64,000 nucleotides of DNA from an uncultured Eubacteriales bacterium (GCA_900545925.1 URAZ01000011.1:1-64000), one strand, 5' to 3'. Numbered from the stretch's first letter, positions 42,763 through 52,467 are shown. Numbers and translations are program-made. Notes: generated from the letters alone by a model not told the origin.

Positions 42763-43965
42763 TTACAGAAGCTTATTGTCATTCTGCCGGGAAACGGCGA
42801 GGACAATGCCGGCTTCAAACAGCTGCATCAGAAGCGCCGTGCCGCCGTAGGAGAAGAACGGAAGCGAGATGCCGGTAGCGGGCAGGAAGTTGGTCACGAC
42901 ACCGATATTGAGGAAGGTCTGAAGCGCAATATGCGTGGAAATACCGGCGGCAAGCAGCGCACCGAAACGGTCGCGCGCGTGCATGGCGATATAATAGCCG
43001 CGCACAATCAGCAGAACAAACAGCAAAATCACGACGACGGCCCCGACAAAACCGAGTTCCTCACAGAGAATGGGGAAAATATAGTCGTTATGTTCCTCGG
43101 GCAGATACAGGTACTTCTGTCGGCTTTTGCCGAGGCCGAGGCCCATCAGGCCGCCGGAGCCGATGGCATAGAGCGACTGCAGAATCTGATAGCCGTTGTC
43201 CGTCGGGTCTGAAGCAGGATCGCGCCAGGCTGTGATGCGGCTTCCGGCGTAGCCCTGCGTTTTGAGGTAGATCACCATGAACACAGCAACCGCCACACCA
43301 CCGAGGGCAAACCATTTGATCTGCACGCCGCCCAGAAACAGCATGGCTGCTGCGAGAAGCAGCATGATAAGGATGCAGGAAAAATGGCGTTCCAGCGCGA
43401 CAAGGCCGCATAGGACGATCATGATTGCGCCGAAGGGTGCAATGCCGTAGCGGAAGGTGCGCATTTTATCACGAGTGGTCGAGATCATGGCGGAGAAGGT
43501 CATGATAATGGCGATTTTTGCAAGTTCCGAGGGCTGGAAGCGGATACCCGCAACCTCGATCCAGCGCTTCGCACCGTTGGCCGTCGAGCCGATGATCGGC
43601 ACGAGCATCAGAAACACAACGGAAACACCAAGAATAATAAACGACGCGCTTCGCCACAGCTGATAGTTCAAGCGGCTGACAAACAGCATGCCGCCGATAC
43701 CGGCGACGGCAAAGATCGCCTGCCGGGCGAAGTAATAGGTAGAATTGCCTTTCAGATAATACGCGCGGGCGTAGGAGGCCGAGAAAACCATGACAACACC
43801 GATCAGCACAAGCAGCACCGTCAGTGCCAGAAACGGCAGATCGAGCAGGCCGCGCTCGTCGAGCAGCACCTTGTCCTTTGTTTTGGGCGGCTGCGGCAGA
43901 CGCTCCGACTCGGGAACCTGCGGGACTTCATACAGCCGTGTTATGCCGTCCGAACGGCTTGCCAT
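42763..43965 (-). CDS. ftsW: SEDS protein FtsW/SpoVE (peptidoglycan polymerase)
   Basis: The protein has 400 residues from the ATG at 43965 (AAAGGAGCGACCCCC upstream). A cytosolic N-terminus of ~55 residues is followed by ten membrane spans. Conserved SEDS segments include FQPSELAKIA, YQILQSLYAIGSGGL, EEHNDYIFPI and FFSYGG. It polymerises lipid II with its class B PBP partner, here encoded at 47861-50269. In spore formers FtsW and SpoVE are hard to tell apart by sequence; the dcw location fits either. Confidence 0.93.
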   Translation of the reverse strand: MASRSDGITRLYEVPQVPESERLPQPPKTKDKVLLDERGLLDLPFLALTVLLVLIGVVMVFSASYARAYYLKGNSTYYFARQAIFAVAGIGGMLFVSRLNYQLWRSASFIILGVSVVFLMLVPIIGSTANGAKRWIEVAGIRFQPSELAKIAIIMTFSAMISTTRDKMRTFRYGIAPFGAIMIVLCGLVALERHFSCILIMLLLAAAMLFLGGVQIKWFALGGVAVAVFMVIYLKTQGYAGSRITAWRDPASDPTDNGYQILQSLYAIGSGGLMGLGLGKSRQKYLYLPEEHNDYIFPILCEELGFVGAVVVILLFVLLIVRGYYIAMHARDRFGALLAAGISTHIALQTFLNIGVVTNFLPATGISLPFFSYGGTALLMQLFEAGIVLAVSRQNDNKLL

Positions 43966-43997
43966 AGGGGGTCGCTCCTTTCTGAAGCTGCGGTATC

Positions 43998-44996
43998 TTA
44001 ATACCGGTTCATAACGCCGAGATACGCCAGCACGCACATGATAAGCGTGATCGCGGTGAAGACAAAGACGATTTTTTCCTCTTTCCAGCCGCACAGTTCA
44101 AAGTGGTGGTGGATAGGAGTCATTTTGAAAATGCGCTTGCCATGGGTCAGCTTGAAATAGGTGACCTGCAAAATGACGGAAAGCGTCTCACAGAGATAGA
44201 TGATGCCGACGAGAATCAGAATCAGCGGCATATCGAGCGCAAAGGCCATGCCGCAGACCATACCGCCGAGGAACAGCGAACCGGTGTCGCCCATGAAAAC
44301 CTTGGCAGGATGGAAATTATAGCAGAGGAAGCCTGCAAGGCCGCCCGCAACGGTCGCGGGAAGCAGCGCCAGCGTCGTGCGGCCATAGATATAAGAGGTC
44401 GTGGCAAAGAAGACCATGACCGGGATGGTCACGCTGCTGGAAAGGCCATCGACACCATCCGTCAGGTTGACGGCGTTGACGCAGCCGACAATGACGAAAG
44501 CCGCAAAGACCATATAGACAGCCGTCGGAATTTCGAGGTCAAGATTCCAGAACGGAATATAGAGGTCGCAGGACAAATCGCCGCTGTTTTTCAGCACAAA
44601 CAGGAACACGACGGCCACGACAAGCTGCAGCAGGAACTTCTGGATAGCGGTCAGGCCGAGATTGCGCTTGAGTTTGACCTTGACAAAATCATCCGCAAAG
44701 CCGACAAGCCCGTAGCACAGCGCAAGGGCCAGCACATACAGATGCGTATAGTCGCGGTTTTCCGTCATGCTCTTCCAGCCGAAGCCAACCGTACACAGAA
44801 TGATTGCAGCGATGAACATGATGCCGCCCATGGTCGGCGTGCCAGCCTTGGTGTTATGCCACTGCGGGCCGACCTCACGGATGGACTGGCCAGCGTGCAG
44901 TGCGCACAGCATGGGAATGACAAAACGGCCAAACAGCAGCGTCAGCAAAAACGAAGCGAGCGTCGCGCCCAGAACGATAAAAAACATTGCATCCAT
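43998..44996 (-). CDS. mraY: Phospho-N-acetylmuramoyl-pentapeptide transferase
   Basis: This 332-residue polytopic enzyme transfers phospho-MurNAc-pentapeptide to undecaprenyl phosphate, making lipid I. AGTPTMGGIMF near residue 50, the cluster VNLTDGVDGL near 172, FMGDTGSLFLGG near 235 and HHHFELCGW near 300 include the catalytic Asp residues and the His motif. ftsW follows directly, with no murD between them. Confidence 0.96.
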   Translation of the reverse strand: MDAMFFIVLGATLASFLLTLLFGRFVIPMLCALHAGQSIREVGPQWHNTKAGTPTMGGIMFIAAIILCTVGFGWKSMTENRDYTHLYVLALALCYGLVGFADDFVKVKLKRNLGLTAIQKFLLQLVVAVVFLFVLKNSGDLSCDLYIPFWNLDLEIPTAVYMVFAAFVIVGCVNAVNLTDGVDGLSSSVTIPVMVFFATTSYIYGRTTLALLPATVAGGLAGFLCYNFHPAKVFMGDTGSLFLGGMVCGMAFALDMPLILILVGIIYLCETLSVILQVTYFKLTHGKRIFKMTPIHHHFELCGWKEEKIVFVFTAITLIMCVLAYLGVMNRY

Positions 44997-45019
44997 ACAG
45001 GATTCCTCCGAGACTCTCT

Positions 45020-46402
45020 TTATTCCTCTTCTTCCTTGAAAAACAGCGCAAGGGCCTTTTCCATCCGCATGCCGCGGCTGCCCTTGAATAAGATCACATC
45101 GCCGGGACGGGCACGCATCTTGAGCATATGGGCCAGTTCCTCATGCGTGTCGAAATGCTCGATCAGCTTCTGCTTCATGCCGCCGGTGATTGCGCCGGAA
45201 ACCATGCGCTCGGCGTTGATGCCGTAGGTGTAAAGTACATCCGCCTTTGTAGCCGCAATACGGCCGATGCGGTAATGCTCCGCGGCGGAACGGTTGCCAA
45301 GTTCCAGCATATCGCCCAACACCGCAATGCAGCGGCCGTTCGTGCGCGAACGGAAACCCGCAAGGATCTCAAGCGCCGCCTCCGTCGATTCCGGGCCCGC
45401 GTTATAGCAGTCCTCAATGATGGTAAAGCCGTCGCGCTCATAGATTTTCTGACGCATGCCGGTATTGTGGAAGCTGGAGATCTGCGCCTGAATCGTCTCG
45501 GGCGGGACCTTCAGGAGCAGGGCTGCCGTAACGGCGGCCAGCGTGTTATAGACCGTATGGCGGCCCAGAACCGGCACGAACAACTCGAAACGGTGGCCGA
45601 AACCGCTGACGACAAAGCGCATGCCGTCGTCAAGTTCCTGAATGTCAGTTGCAAGCACGTCGCAGGCATGGTTCTCAATGCCGTAATAAATTTTTTTATG
45701 TCCGCCGTCGGCGCGCACGTTCCAAAGAAGCGGCTCGTCGCCGTTGAACACGCCGACTCCATTTTCCGGCACACCCCGGAAAATTTCGAGTTTCGCCTGC
45801 AAAATGCCCTCGCGGGAACCAAGATGCTCAATGTGCATGGTGCCGATGTTGGTGATAACAGCGATATCGGGCTTTGCGATGGAGGTCAGGCGGGCCATCT
45901 CTCCGAAGTGGTTCATGCCCAATTCCAGAACAGCCGTTTCGGTATCGTCCGGCATGTCAAGAATGGTCATGGGCAGGCCGATGTTATTGTTGTGATTTCC
46001 CTCGGTACGAGCGGTGTGGTAGGTATGCTCGAGCATGCAGGCAGTCATTTCCTTGGTCGTCGTCTTGCCGACGCTGCCGGTGATGCCGATTACAGTTATG
46101 CCCATCCGCTCGCGGCGGGCTGCGGCGAGATCGCCGTAAGCGCGGACGGTATCAGGCACAAGAATGGTCGGAATAGAGGCCCTGACCGGCCTTTCTACGA
46201 GCGCAGCGCTCGCACCAAGTCCGGCCGCCATGTCGATAAAATCATGTCCATCGACCTTCTCGCCCTTGATAGCGATAAAAAGATCTCCGGGCTTTACTCT
46301 GCGCGAGTCAATCTGGACGCCGGTAACCACAGCCTCTGCCTGCTCGGGCGCAAGCGTTCCATGGCAGTCTTCCGCTGCCTGCTTCAGTGTCAGTTTCTTC
46401 AT
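45020..46402 (-). CDS. murF: UDP-MurNAc-tripeptide-D-Ala-D-Ala ligase
   Basis: This 460-residue Mur ligase adds D-Ala-D-Ala to the UDP-MurNAc tripeptide. The ATP loop GITGSVGKTTTKEM is near residue 108 and the UDP-binding N-terminal domain begins at residue 20. The C-terminal domain with VLGDMLELG near 345 is intact. It is coupled to murE by ATGA overlap, and mraY starts 23 bases after its end. Confidence 0.96.
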   Translation of the reverse strand: MKKLTLKQAAEDCHGTLAPEQAEAVVTGVQIDSRRVKPGDLFIAIKGEKVDGHDFIDMAAGLGASAALVERPVRASIPTILVPDTVRAYGDLAAARRERMGITVIGITGSVGKTTTKEMTACMLEHTYHTARTEGNHNNNIGLPMTILDMPDDTETAVLELGMNHFGEMARLTSIAKPDIAVITNIGTMHIEHLGSREGILQAKLEIFRGVPENGVGVFNGDEPLLWNVRADGGHKKIYYGIENHACDVLATDIQELDDGMRFVVSGFGHRFELFVPVLGRHTVYNTLAAVTAALLLKVPPETIQAQISSFHNTGMRQKIYERDGFTIIEDCYNAGPESTEAALEILAGFRSRTNGRCIAVLGDMLELGNRSAAEHYRIGRIAATKADVLYTYGINAERMVSGAITGGMKQKLIEHFDTHEELAHMLKMRARPGDVILFKGSRGMRMEKALALFFKEEEE

Positions 46403-47850
46403 GCCTTTGCCTCCAAATACGACGCAACGACCTCACGCTCGTCCAGATGGTGCTTTTCGTGTCCGATCTCCTGATACGTTTCATGTCCCTTGCCGCACAG
46501 AACGATTACATCGTTCTTCCGGGCCAGTTCCATCGCCCGGCCAATGGCCGAGACGCGGCTTTCAATGACCTCATACGGCGTTTCGGTATCCTGCATCCCG
46601 GCAAGAATCTGCCGGAGGATCTTATAGGGGTCTTCCGTCCGGGGATTATCTGAGGTGACGATTGCAAGGTCAGACAATTCTGCTGCAATTTTGCCCATAA
46701 CGGGGCGCTTATAGGGGTCGCGGTCGCCGCCGCAGCCGAAGACTGCAATCACACGGCCTGTGCAGAAGCCACGCACAGCTTTCAGAATATTTTCAAGGCT
46801 GTCGGGCGTATGGGAATAGTCGATCAGGACGGTATAGTCCTTCCCCGGTGTGGGAACAACCTCTACTCTGCCCTTAACGCTTTGCGCGGTGCGCAGGGCG
46901 TCTGCAATTTTTTGGAGCGGAATATTCAGCGCCAGCGCAGCGGCGATGACACCGAGCGCGTTATAGACGCTGAAAATGCCGGGAATGCCAAGTGTGACAG
47001 AAGCCCGCTTGTTCTGATAGACCGCATCAAATTCCACGCGGTCAGAGAACAATTCGACGTGCTCCGCCATGAGCGAGGCGGGGTTTCCCTGCGCGGAATA
47101 GGTCAGAAGCCGGCAGTCCGCCTGCTCCATGATGCGCTTTGCGTAGGCATCATCCACATTGACCGCGCCCGTTTCGCAGCGGCGAAAAAGCATGGCCTTG
47201 GCATCGCAGTAGGCGTCCATCGTTTTATGGAAATCGAGATGATCTTCCGTCAGATTTGTAAAGACAGCTGCGCTGAATCGAATCTGGTCGGCGCGGTGGA
47301 GCACCAGCGCGTGGGAGGAAACCTCCATAATGACGTGTGTACAGCCCGCATCGCGCATGTCGGCGAAAAGCTTCTGCAGCTCGAAGGATTCCGGCGTAGT
47401 ACGTTCGGTGTGCAGGATCTCATCGCCGATCATGTTCTGAATTGTGCCGATGAGGCCGACCTTCGCGCCAAGCGTCTGTTCCAGCACATGCTTCAGAAGA
47501 TAGGTGCTGGTCGTTTTGCCGTTCGTGCCGGTGATGCCGATGACGCACATATCGTCTGCCGGATGTCCAAACCAGTTCGCACCGAGCACTGCAAGCGCTG
47601 CGCGGGCATCAGAAACCAGCACATAGGGAATTTGCATCTCCGGCTTTTTCTCGCAGACGATGCAGGCTGCGCCGTTTTCTGCAGCCTTCGGAATATATTT
47701 GTGGCCGTCGGTCTGAAAGCCGGAGATCGCAACGAACAGACCTCCGCGCATTACCTGCCGGGAATCGTAGTGAACGCCGGTAATATCCAGCGTCTCATCC
47801 GCATGCAGTTCCAGCACGTCAAGGCCATGCAGCAGTTCTTTGAGTTTCAT
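46399..47850 (-). CDS. murE: UDP-MurNAc-L-Ala-D-Glu:meso-DAP ligase
   Basis: This 483-residue Mur ligase adds the third amino acid of the stem peptide. The ATP loop is GITGTNGKTTS near 110. The motif DNPR (in VTSDNPRTEDP, near residue 405) is the meso-diaminopimelate signature, so the peptide should be A1-gamma (m-DAP), not lysine type. GGAGGACACT precedes the ATG. It overlaps murF by 4 bases. Confidence 0.95.
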   Translation of the reverse strand: MKLKELLHGLDVLELHADETLDITGVHYDSRQVMRGGLFVAISGFQTDGHKYIPKAAENGAACIVCEKKPEMQIPYVLVSDARAALAVLGANWFGHPADDMCVIGITGTNGKTTSTYLLKHVLEQTLGAKVGLIGTIQNMIGDEILHTERTTPESFELQKLFADMRDAGCTHVIMEVSSHALVLHRADQIRFSAAVFTNLTEDHLDFHKTMDAYCDAKAMLFRRCETGAVNVDDAYAKRIMEQADCRLLTYSAQGNPASLMAEHVELFSDRVEFDAVYQNKRASVTLGIPGIFSVYNALGVIAAALALNIPLQKIADALRTAQSVKGRVEVVPTPGKDYTVLIDYSHTPDSLENILKAVRGFCTGRVIAVFGCGGDRDPYKRPVMGKIAAELSDLAIVTSDNPRTEDPYKILRQILAGMQDTETPYEVIESRVSAIGRAMELARKNDVIVLCGKGHETYQEIGHEKHHLDEREVVASYLEAKA

Positions 47851-47860
47851 AGTGTCCTCC

Positions 47861-50269
47861 TTAGTCGGATGCGCCTGTGGAAGAGAATTCTACTGTAATT
47901 GTAGTACCTCTGTCAACCTCTGTTCCGGGCTCAATGTCCTGATAAGCTGCAAGTACATACACATCCGTGCGGTCGGTGCCCTTGGCCTGCACATAAAGCC
48001 CTGCGTTTGCAGCCAGATAGTTGACATCTGCGACGGAGCAGCCAATGAAATCCGGCACCTCGACAGTCGTCTGCTGCTTTTCCGCGCCCATGTAGAGGAT
48101 GATCTGCGAATTGCCGGGAACCTGACTGCCCGGTGCCGGCAGCTGGTCGGTAACGGTCGAACCGGTGCCGACAATGCGGTAGGTAATGGTCTTTTCGGCG
48201 AGCAGCGTGCCCGCCTCGGCTTCGTCTATGCCGATTACATCCGGAACTGTGAAGTTAACGCCGCGAATATCTTCGGAATCATAATCCGGCTCTACGCCGA
48301 GATACGGAAGAATATCAAGAAAAATATCACGGACGGTCGGCGCGGCCATCAGACCGCCGGAAATATACATGCCGTGGACGGTGTATTTTTCGCTGTTTTG
48401 CGAATACGCAGGCGTATCAAGCGCAACAAGAACGGCGTATTGCGGGTCGTCAATGGGTGCAACACCGATGAAGGAGACAATTTTGTCCTTGACCTGATTG
48501 CCGTCCTCGTCGTATTCGTCCAGCTTTTCGGACGTGCCGGTCTTGCCGCCGACGCGGTAGCCGGGGGTTTTTGCGGCAGAAGCCGTGCCCTCGGTGACGA
48601 CCCGTTCCATGAGGTCGCGCATCGTTTCGGACGTCTGCTGGCTGATAACCTGCCGCAGAACCGTCTTTTCGTTTCGCTCGACCGTATTGCCGTCAGCGTC
48701 GAGCACCTCGCTCACAATATAGGGTTCGAGCACATAGCCGCCGTTGACAATCGCTGCAACAGAACGGATGAGCTGCACGGGCGTGATGCGGAAACTCTGA
48801 CCAAAGGAGGACGTGATGAGGTACGACGTGCCGTACTGGGCGGGGTTGTTCAGGTATTTCCGCTCGTAGAACAGGCCGCTGGCCTCGCCAGGCAGATCGA
48901 CACCGGTCTTTTCCATGATGCCGAAGGACTTGAGATAGTCATAGAACATGTCGCCGCCCATGCGCAGGCCGATATGGCCGAAGGCGATGTTGCAGGAATT
49001 TCCGAGCGCCTGCGCAGTAGACTGCGCACCGTGCCCAGCGGATTTCCAGCAGTTGAGGATCTGCTCACGGCCGGAAAACTTTTCCTGACCGCCGCAGTAG
49101 AACGAATCGTTCAGCGTGACCGCGCCGGAATCGAGCGCGGAGGCCAGCGTGATGAGTTTGAAGGTCGAGCCGGGCTCGTAGCCGTCGGATACGCAGCGGT
49201 TGCGCCACTGGGCCATACGGGCTGCCGCAACATCGTTCTTATACTGATCGATGGCGGCCTTATAGGCATCGGACGTTTCCGGCAGGGACAGCGCCGCGTC
49301 GCGTTCATTTTCGAGAAGAGCCGCCGCTGCGTCGTCGTAGATCTCCAGATAGTTGTTAGGGTCATAGGAGCCGAGCGTGGCCATGGCCTTGATCTCGCCC
49401 GTGTTCACATCCATGACGATGCAGAATGCGCCGTTCTTGATATCGTATTTATCAATGGCGTTCTGCAGATTTTTTTCCACATATGCCTGCACAGTCGCAT
49501 CAATGGTCGTGACAAGGCTGCAGCCGTCGGACGCATCATAGTATTTCTCATATGTATAGAGCATCTCGGAGCCGTAATTGCCCTTGGAGGTAACAACCTT
49601 ACCGGCTGTGCCGGAGAGTTCCTCGTTATAGTAGGCCTCAAGCCCCTCTGAGCCGTTGTTGTCGCTTGAAACGAAGCCGAGCGCCTGTGCGGCGAGAGAG
49701 GAATTGGGATAATAGCGCTTGAGATCTGTTTCGAGATAGACACCGGTGATTTTGTTTTCGCTGATAAACGCGCGCACCTCGTCGGCCAGTTCCTCAGAAA
49801 TTTTTCGGCTGATGACCTTATAGCGGTACTGCTTATCGGCGGCCTGCTCATAGACGAAGCTGGGCTCGACGTCCAGAATTTCGCCAAGTCCGCGTGCAAT
49901 CTGGTCAAGCAGATTGCTGTTTTCGGGCTTTTTCATCTGCTCGGCGATCTCGTTCGGGTCGATAAAGACCGTCTCGACAGTCGATGACGAGGCTAGAACG
50001 TTCATATTCGCATCGTAGATCACACCGCGCGCAGCAGTCAGGTTCGTCGAACGGGTCTGATTTTTGATCGCTTTTTCATTGTAATAGTCATGCTCGGTGA
50101 TCATGAGGTGATAGAGCGTTCCGATCAGCGGAACAAATGCAATCACGCCGCACAGAATCATCAAGATCAGGGTACGGCCGAGAATTGTTCGGTTCGCGCG
50201 TTCGTTCCGCTCCCGGTTTGCCTGCTTCTGCTCCTTTGTGCGCGACAGACGGATGATCTTTTTTGCCAT
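47861..50269 (-). CDS. Class B penicillin-binding protein with PASTA domains (FtsI/SpoVD)
   Basis: This 802-residue transpeptidase has a cytosolic tail and one span (about 26-52), a PBP dimer domain, and the transpeptidase domain with STFK (active serine near residue 369), SCN and KTGTSEK motifs. Two PASTA modules (about 660-800, including PGNSQIILYMG) end the protein. It cross-links septal or spore peptidoglycan with the SEDS protein encoded downstream. PASTA domains bind peptidoglycan or beta-lactams. Location between ftsL and murE fits both pbpB and spoVD. The antisense open frame along its length is a shadow. Confidence 0.94.
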   Translation of the reverse strand: MAKKIIRLSRTKEQKQANRERNERANRTILGRTLILMILCGVIAFVPLIGTLYHLMITEHDYYNEKAIKNQTRSTNLTAARGVIYDANMNVLASSSTVETVFIDPNEIAEQMKKPENSNLLDQIARGLGEILDVEPSFVYEQAADKQYRYKVISRKISEELADEVRAFISENKITGVYLETDLKRYYPNSSLAAQALGFVSSDNNGSEGLEAYYNEELSGTAGKVVTSKGNYGSEMLYTYEKYYDASDGCSLVTTIDATVQAYVEKNLQNAIDKYDIKNGAFCIVMDVNTGEIKAMATLGSYDPNNYLEIYDDAAAALLENERDAALSLPETSDAYKAAIDQYKNDVAAARMAQWRNRCVSDGYEPGSTFKLITLASALDSGAVTLNDSFYCGGQEKFSGREQILNCWKSAGHGAQSTAQALGNSCNIAFGHIGLRMGGDMFYDYLKSFGIMEKTGVDLPGEASGLFYERKYLNNPAQYGTSYLITSSFGQSFRITPVQLIRSVAAIVNGGYVLEPYIVSEVLDADGNTVERNEKTVLRQVISQQTSETMRDLMERVVTEGTASAAKTPGYRVGGKTGTSEKLDEYDEDGNQVKDKIVSFIGVAPIDDPQYAVLVALDTPAYSQNSEKYTVHGMYISGGLMAAPTVRDIFLDILPYLGVEPDYDSEDIRGVNFTVPDVIGIDEAEAGTLLAEKTITYRIVGTGSTVTDQLPAPGSQVPGNSQIILYMGAEKQQTTVEVPDFIGCSVADVNYLAANAGLYVQAKGTDRTDVYVLAAYQDIEPGTEVDRGTTITVEFSSTGASD

Positions 50270-50356
50270 GAAACTGCCTTTCTGTTCAAAAAAGGAGCGG
50301 TCCGCAAAGACCGCCCCTGTGTGGCCGGATTTCCAACTGGGAGGTTCTGTCCAAGC

Positions 50357-50920
50357 TTATGCTGCTGCGGGGTGCAAATATTCGATAAGGCCGAGGATAC
50401 TCTGCTGCATGGCGTCCAGAATTTCTCCGAAAACGCTCGTACGCTGCTGGGTGTAAATCTCCGCCTGGTCAGTCCCGGAGAAGCTGACATAGACGATCTG
50501 CTCGGGCTGGCACTTGGTCAGGCCGATCTCGGCCGCGTATTCCTCTGCGGCAGTCAGGTCGATCTTGGCGTCATATTTACTCTGGAGCATCAGCTGCTGC
50601 TCCTTGAGATTGGCAAGCTGCGTTTCAAGACGTGAGACATTGCTGCTGGCCTCGAACAGCTGCACATAGCCGAAGATCACAAGAATCATGAGACAGGCAA
50701 CTGTCAACATCCCTGCGAGTGTAAACGGTGCAACAGTGGTTTTGGCCTTGACTCTTCGATACGGCTGTTCACGAACCTGCTCGTCCGGCAGTTCAGTGGG
50801 CAAGGTGCGCTCATAGGCGCGATTATCGTCATACTGGCGAGCAGCCTGATCGTTCCACGCGTAAACGTCATATGCGGCGGCGCCGTTGTCCCTATAGAAT
50901 TTTTGATTGGACTGCGCCAT
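50357..50920 (-). CDS. ftsL: FtsL-like septum protein
   Basis: This 187-residue bitopic protein has a long cytosolic N-terminus (1-65, Asp/Tyr/Arg-rich), a span near 66-88, a short coiled coil (about 90-120, SRLETQLANLKEQQLMLQSK) and a C-terminal extension with EIGLTKCQPEQIVYV. FtsL stabilises the FtsQ-FtsB-FtsL complex and the SEDS-PBP pair. It is longer than the usual ~100 residues. Assignment rests on the coiled coil, topology and place between rsmH and the PBP gene. Confidence 0.82.
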   Translation of the reverse strand: MAQSNQKFYRDNGAAAYDVYAWNDQAARQYDDNRAYERTLPTELPDEQVREQPYRRVKAKTTVAPFTLAGMLTVACLMILVIFGYVQLFEASSNVSRLETQLANLKEQQLMLQSKYDAKIDLTAAEEYAAEIGLTKCQPEQIVYVSFSGTDQAEIYTQQRTSVFGEILDAMQQSILGLIEYLHPAAA

Positions 50921-50942
50921 AACGGCGGGACTCCTTTCCGGG

Positions 50943-51875
50943 TTACACGCGCTCAGCTACACGAAGCTTTGCGCTGCGCGAACGGGGGTTTTCTTCGACC
51001 TCTTCGCGCGTAGCGATGATGGGTTTTTTTGTCAGGATTTTGATCTTCGGCTTGTGTCCACAGACACAGACCGGGAACGACGGCGGGCAGGTACAGCCCT
51101 TTGCCGCGTCTTGAAACACATTTTTGACAATGCGGTCTTCGAGAGAATGGAACGTAATGACAGCCAGTCTACCGCCGGGCTTCAAATGATCAATCGCGGC
51201 CTCCATGCCCTGCCGGACTGCGCCGAGTTCGTCGTTGACGGCAATGCGGATGGCCTGAAAGCTGCGCTTGGCCGGATGCTGCTTTTCTCGAAGCGCGCTG
51301 GGCGGCATGGCCGAGCGGATGATATCGACCAGCTCCAGCGTTGTTTCAATGGGCCGGTCGGTACGCACGCGTTCAATGGCAGCGGCGATCTGCGGGGCGT
51401 AGCGCTCCTCACCGTACTCGTAGAGAATGGATTTTAATTCCTCGCGCGGCCAGTTGTTGACGATCTCGTAGGCCGTGAGAGACTGGTCGCGGTCCATGCG
51501 CATATCCAAAGGCGCGTCGGCCATATAGGAAAAGCCGCGCTCCGCGTCGTCAAGCTGCGGAGAAGAAACGCCCAGATCGAACAGCATGCCGTCGATCCGG
51601 TCAAGTCCCAGTGCGGTGAGGATCGCGCCGACGTTTTCAAAATTATCGTGTACCAGCGTTACTTTTTTTGCGTGGCGGTACAGCCGCTTTTTTGCAGCCT
51701 CCAGCGCAACCAGATCACGGTCAACGCCGATGAGTCTGCCGGTGGTGAGGTTCCGGCAGATCTGCAGTGAATGCCCCGCGCCGCCAAGCGTCCCGTCGAG
51801 ATAGATCCCGTCGGGCTTGATGGCCAGCGCGTCTATGCACTCGTTCAAAAGCACAGAGCGGTGTGCGAATTCCAT
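50943..51875 (-). CDS. rsmH: 16S rRNA (cytosine1402-N4)-methyltransferase
   Basis: This 310-residue SAM enzyme methylates C1402 in the decoding centre. It contains HRSVLLNECIDAL at the start, the SAM motif DGTLGGAGHS near 28, and FDLGVSSPQLDDAERGFSY near 100-120. The start shares one base with the mraZ stop (TGATG), with GGAGGAACTT inside the mraZ end. This is the standard second gene of dcw clusters. Confidence 0.97.
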   Translation of the reverse strand: MEFAHRSVLLNECIDALAIKPDGIYLDGTLGGAGHSLQICRNLTTGRLIGVDRDLVALEAAKKRLYRHAKKVTLVHDNFENVGAILTALGLDRIDGMLFDLGVSSPQLDDAERGFSYMADAPLDMRMDRDQSLTAYEIVNNWPREELKSILYEYGEERYAPQIAAAIERVRTDRPIETTLELVDIIRSAMPPSALREKQHPAKRSFQAIRIAVNDELGAVRQGMEAAIDHLKPGGRLAVITFHSLEDRIVKNVFQDAAKGCTCPPSFPVCVCGHKPKIKILTKKPIIATREEVEENPRSRSAKLRVAERV

Positions 51876-52291
51876 CAGAAGCCAAGTTCCTCCATGACAG
51901 CCGCCAGATTTTCAGGCGTCAGCGTCTGCTGCTCCAGTTCGTCATAGGCCGCGCTGTCCCAGATCTCCGCGTGGCCGCCCTGTCCGATGAACGTGACCTC
52001 GCTGGAAAGACCCGCGTATTGGCGCAGTTCGGCCGGGATAAGGAAGCGGCCCTGCTTATCGGGCTCACATTTGGCGGCGTTGGCAAACAGAAAGCGCATT
52101 TTTCGTGCCTGTACGATCGGCAGCGCGTTATATTTATCGACAATGGCCTTCCATCCCGCCTCAGTATATACGGACAGACAGTGGTCAAGGCCCAGTGTTA
52201 CATAGAAGGTGCTTCCCAGTTCGTCGCGCAGCTTGGACGGCACGAACAGACGTCCTTTTTCATCGACAGAGTGCTTGTATTTCCCGAACAT
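51875..52291 (-). CDS. mraZ: Transcriptional regulator MraZ
   Basis: This 138-residue protein consists of two SpoVT/AbrB-like units (about 1-50 and 75-125), each with the family motif DEKGRLFVPSKLR or DKQGRFLIPAELR. MraZ forms a ring and represses the dcw operon by binding repeated boxes near its promoter. Three boxes lie 20-60 bases upstream. AAAGGAGGCGCGAAGGG precedes the ATG. Confidence 0.97.
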   Translation of the reverse strand: MFGKYKHSVDEKGRLFVPSKLRDELGSTFYVTLGLDHCLSVYTEAGWKAIVDKYNALPIVQARKMRFLFANAAKCEPDKQGRFLIPAELRQYAGLSSEVTFIGQGGHAEIWDSAAYDELEQQTLTPENLAAVMEELGF

Positions 52292-52310
52292 CCCTTCGCG
52301 CCTCCTTTCG

Positions 52311-52350
52311 CTCCACTTTACTGAAATTTCGCTCCACTTTGCTCCACTTC
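52311..52350 (-). promoter_or_regulatory. Three MraZ-binding boxes
   Basis: On the minus strand AAAGTGGAG occurs at 52311-52319 and 52332-52340, and GAAGTGGAG at 52342-52350. Spacing of 10 and 21 bases puts them on the same DNA face. They lie just downstream of the -10, so bound MraZ would block the promoter. The form matches AAAGTGG-type MraZ boxes described in low-GC bacteria. Confidence 0.88.
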
Positions 52351-52356
52351 AATAAT

Positions 52357-52385
52357 ATAATACGTTCTGTTTACATAAATTGCAA
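52357..52385 (-). promoter_or_regulatory. Main promoter of the dcw cluster (mraZ promoter)
   Basis: On the minus strand, TTGCAA (52380-52385), 17 bases, TATTAT (52357-52362). The A/T-rich discriminator is followed directly by the MraZ boxes. Confidence 0.88.
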
Positions 52386-52467
52386 CCCTTTTTTGAAAAA
52401 ATTTTTTGGAGATTCTTCGACGTTTTTCGTGAAAAATCCCCGAAAGTCGAATTTTTAAACGTATGTT

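Noticed and set aside
47840..49651. A 603-residue open frame antisense to the PBP gene
   Set aside because: The PBP on the other strand has all catalytic motifs; the antisense frame has no recognisable domain or start site.
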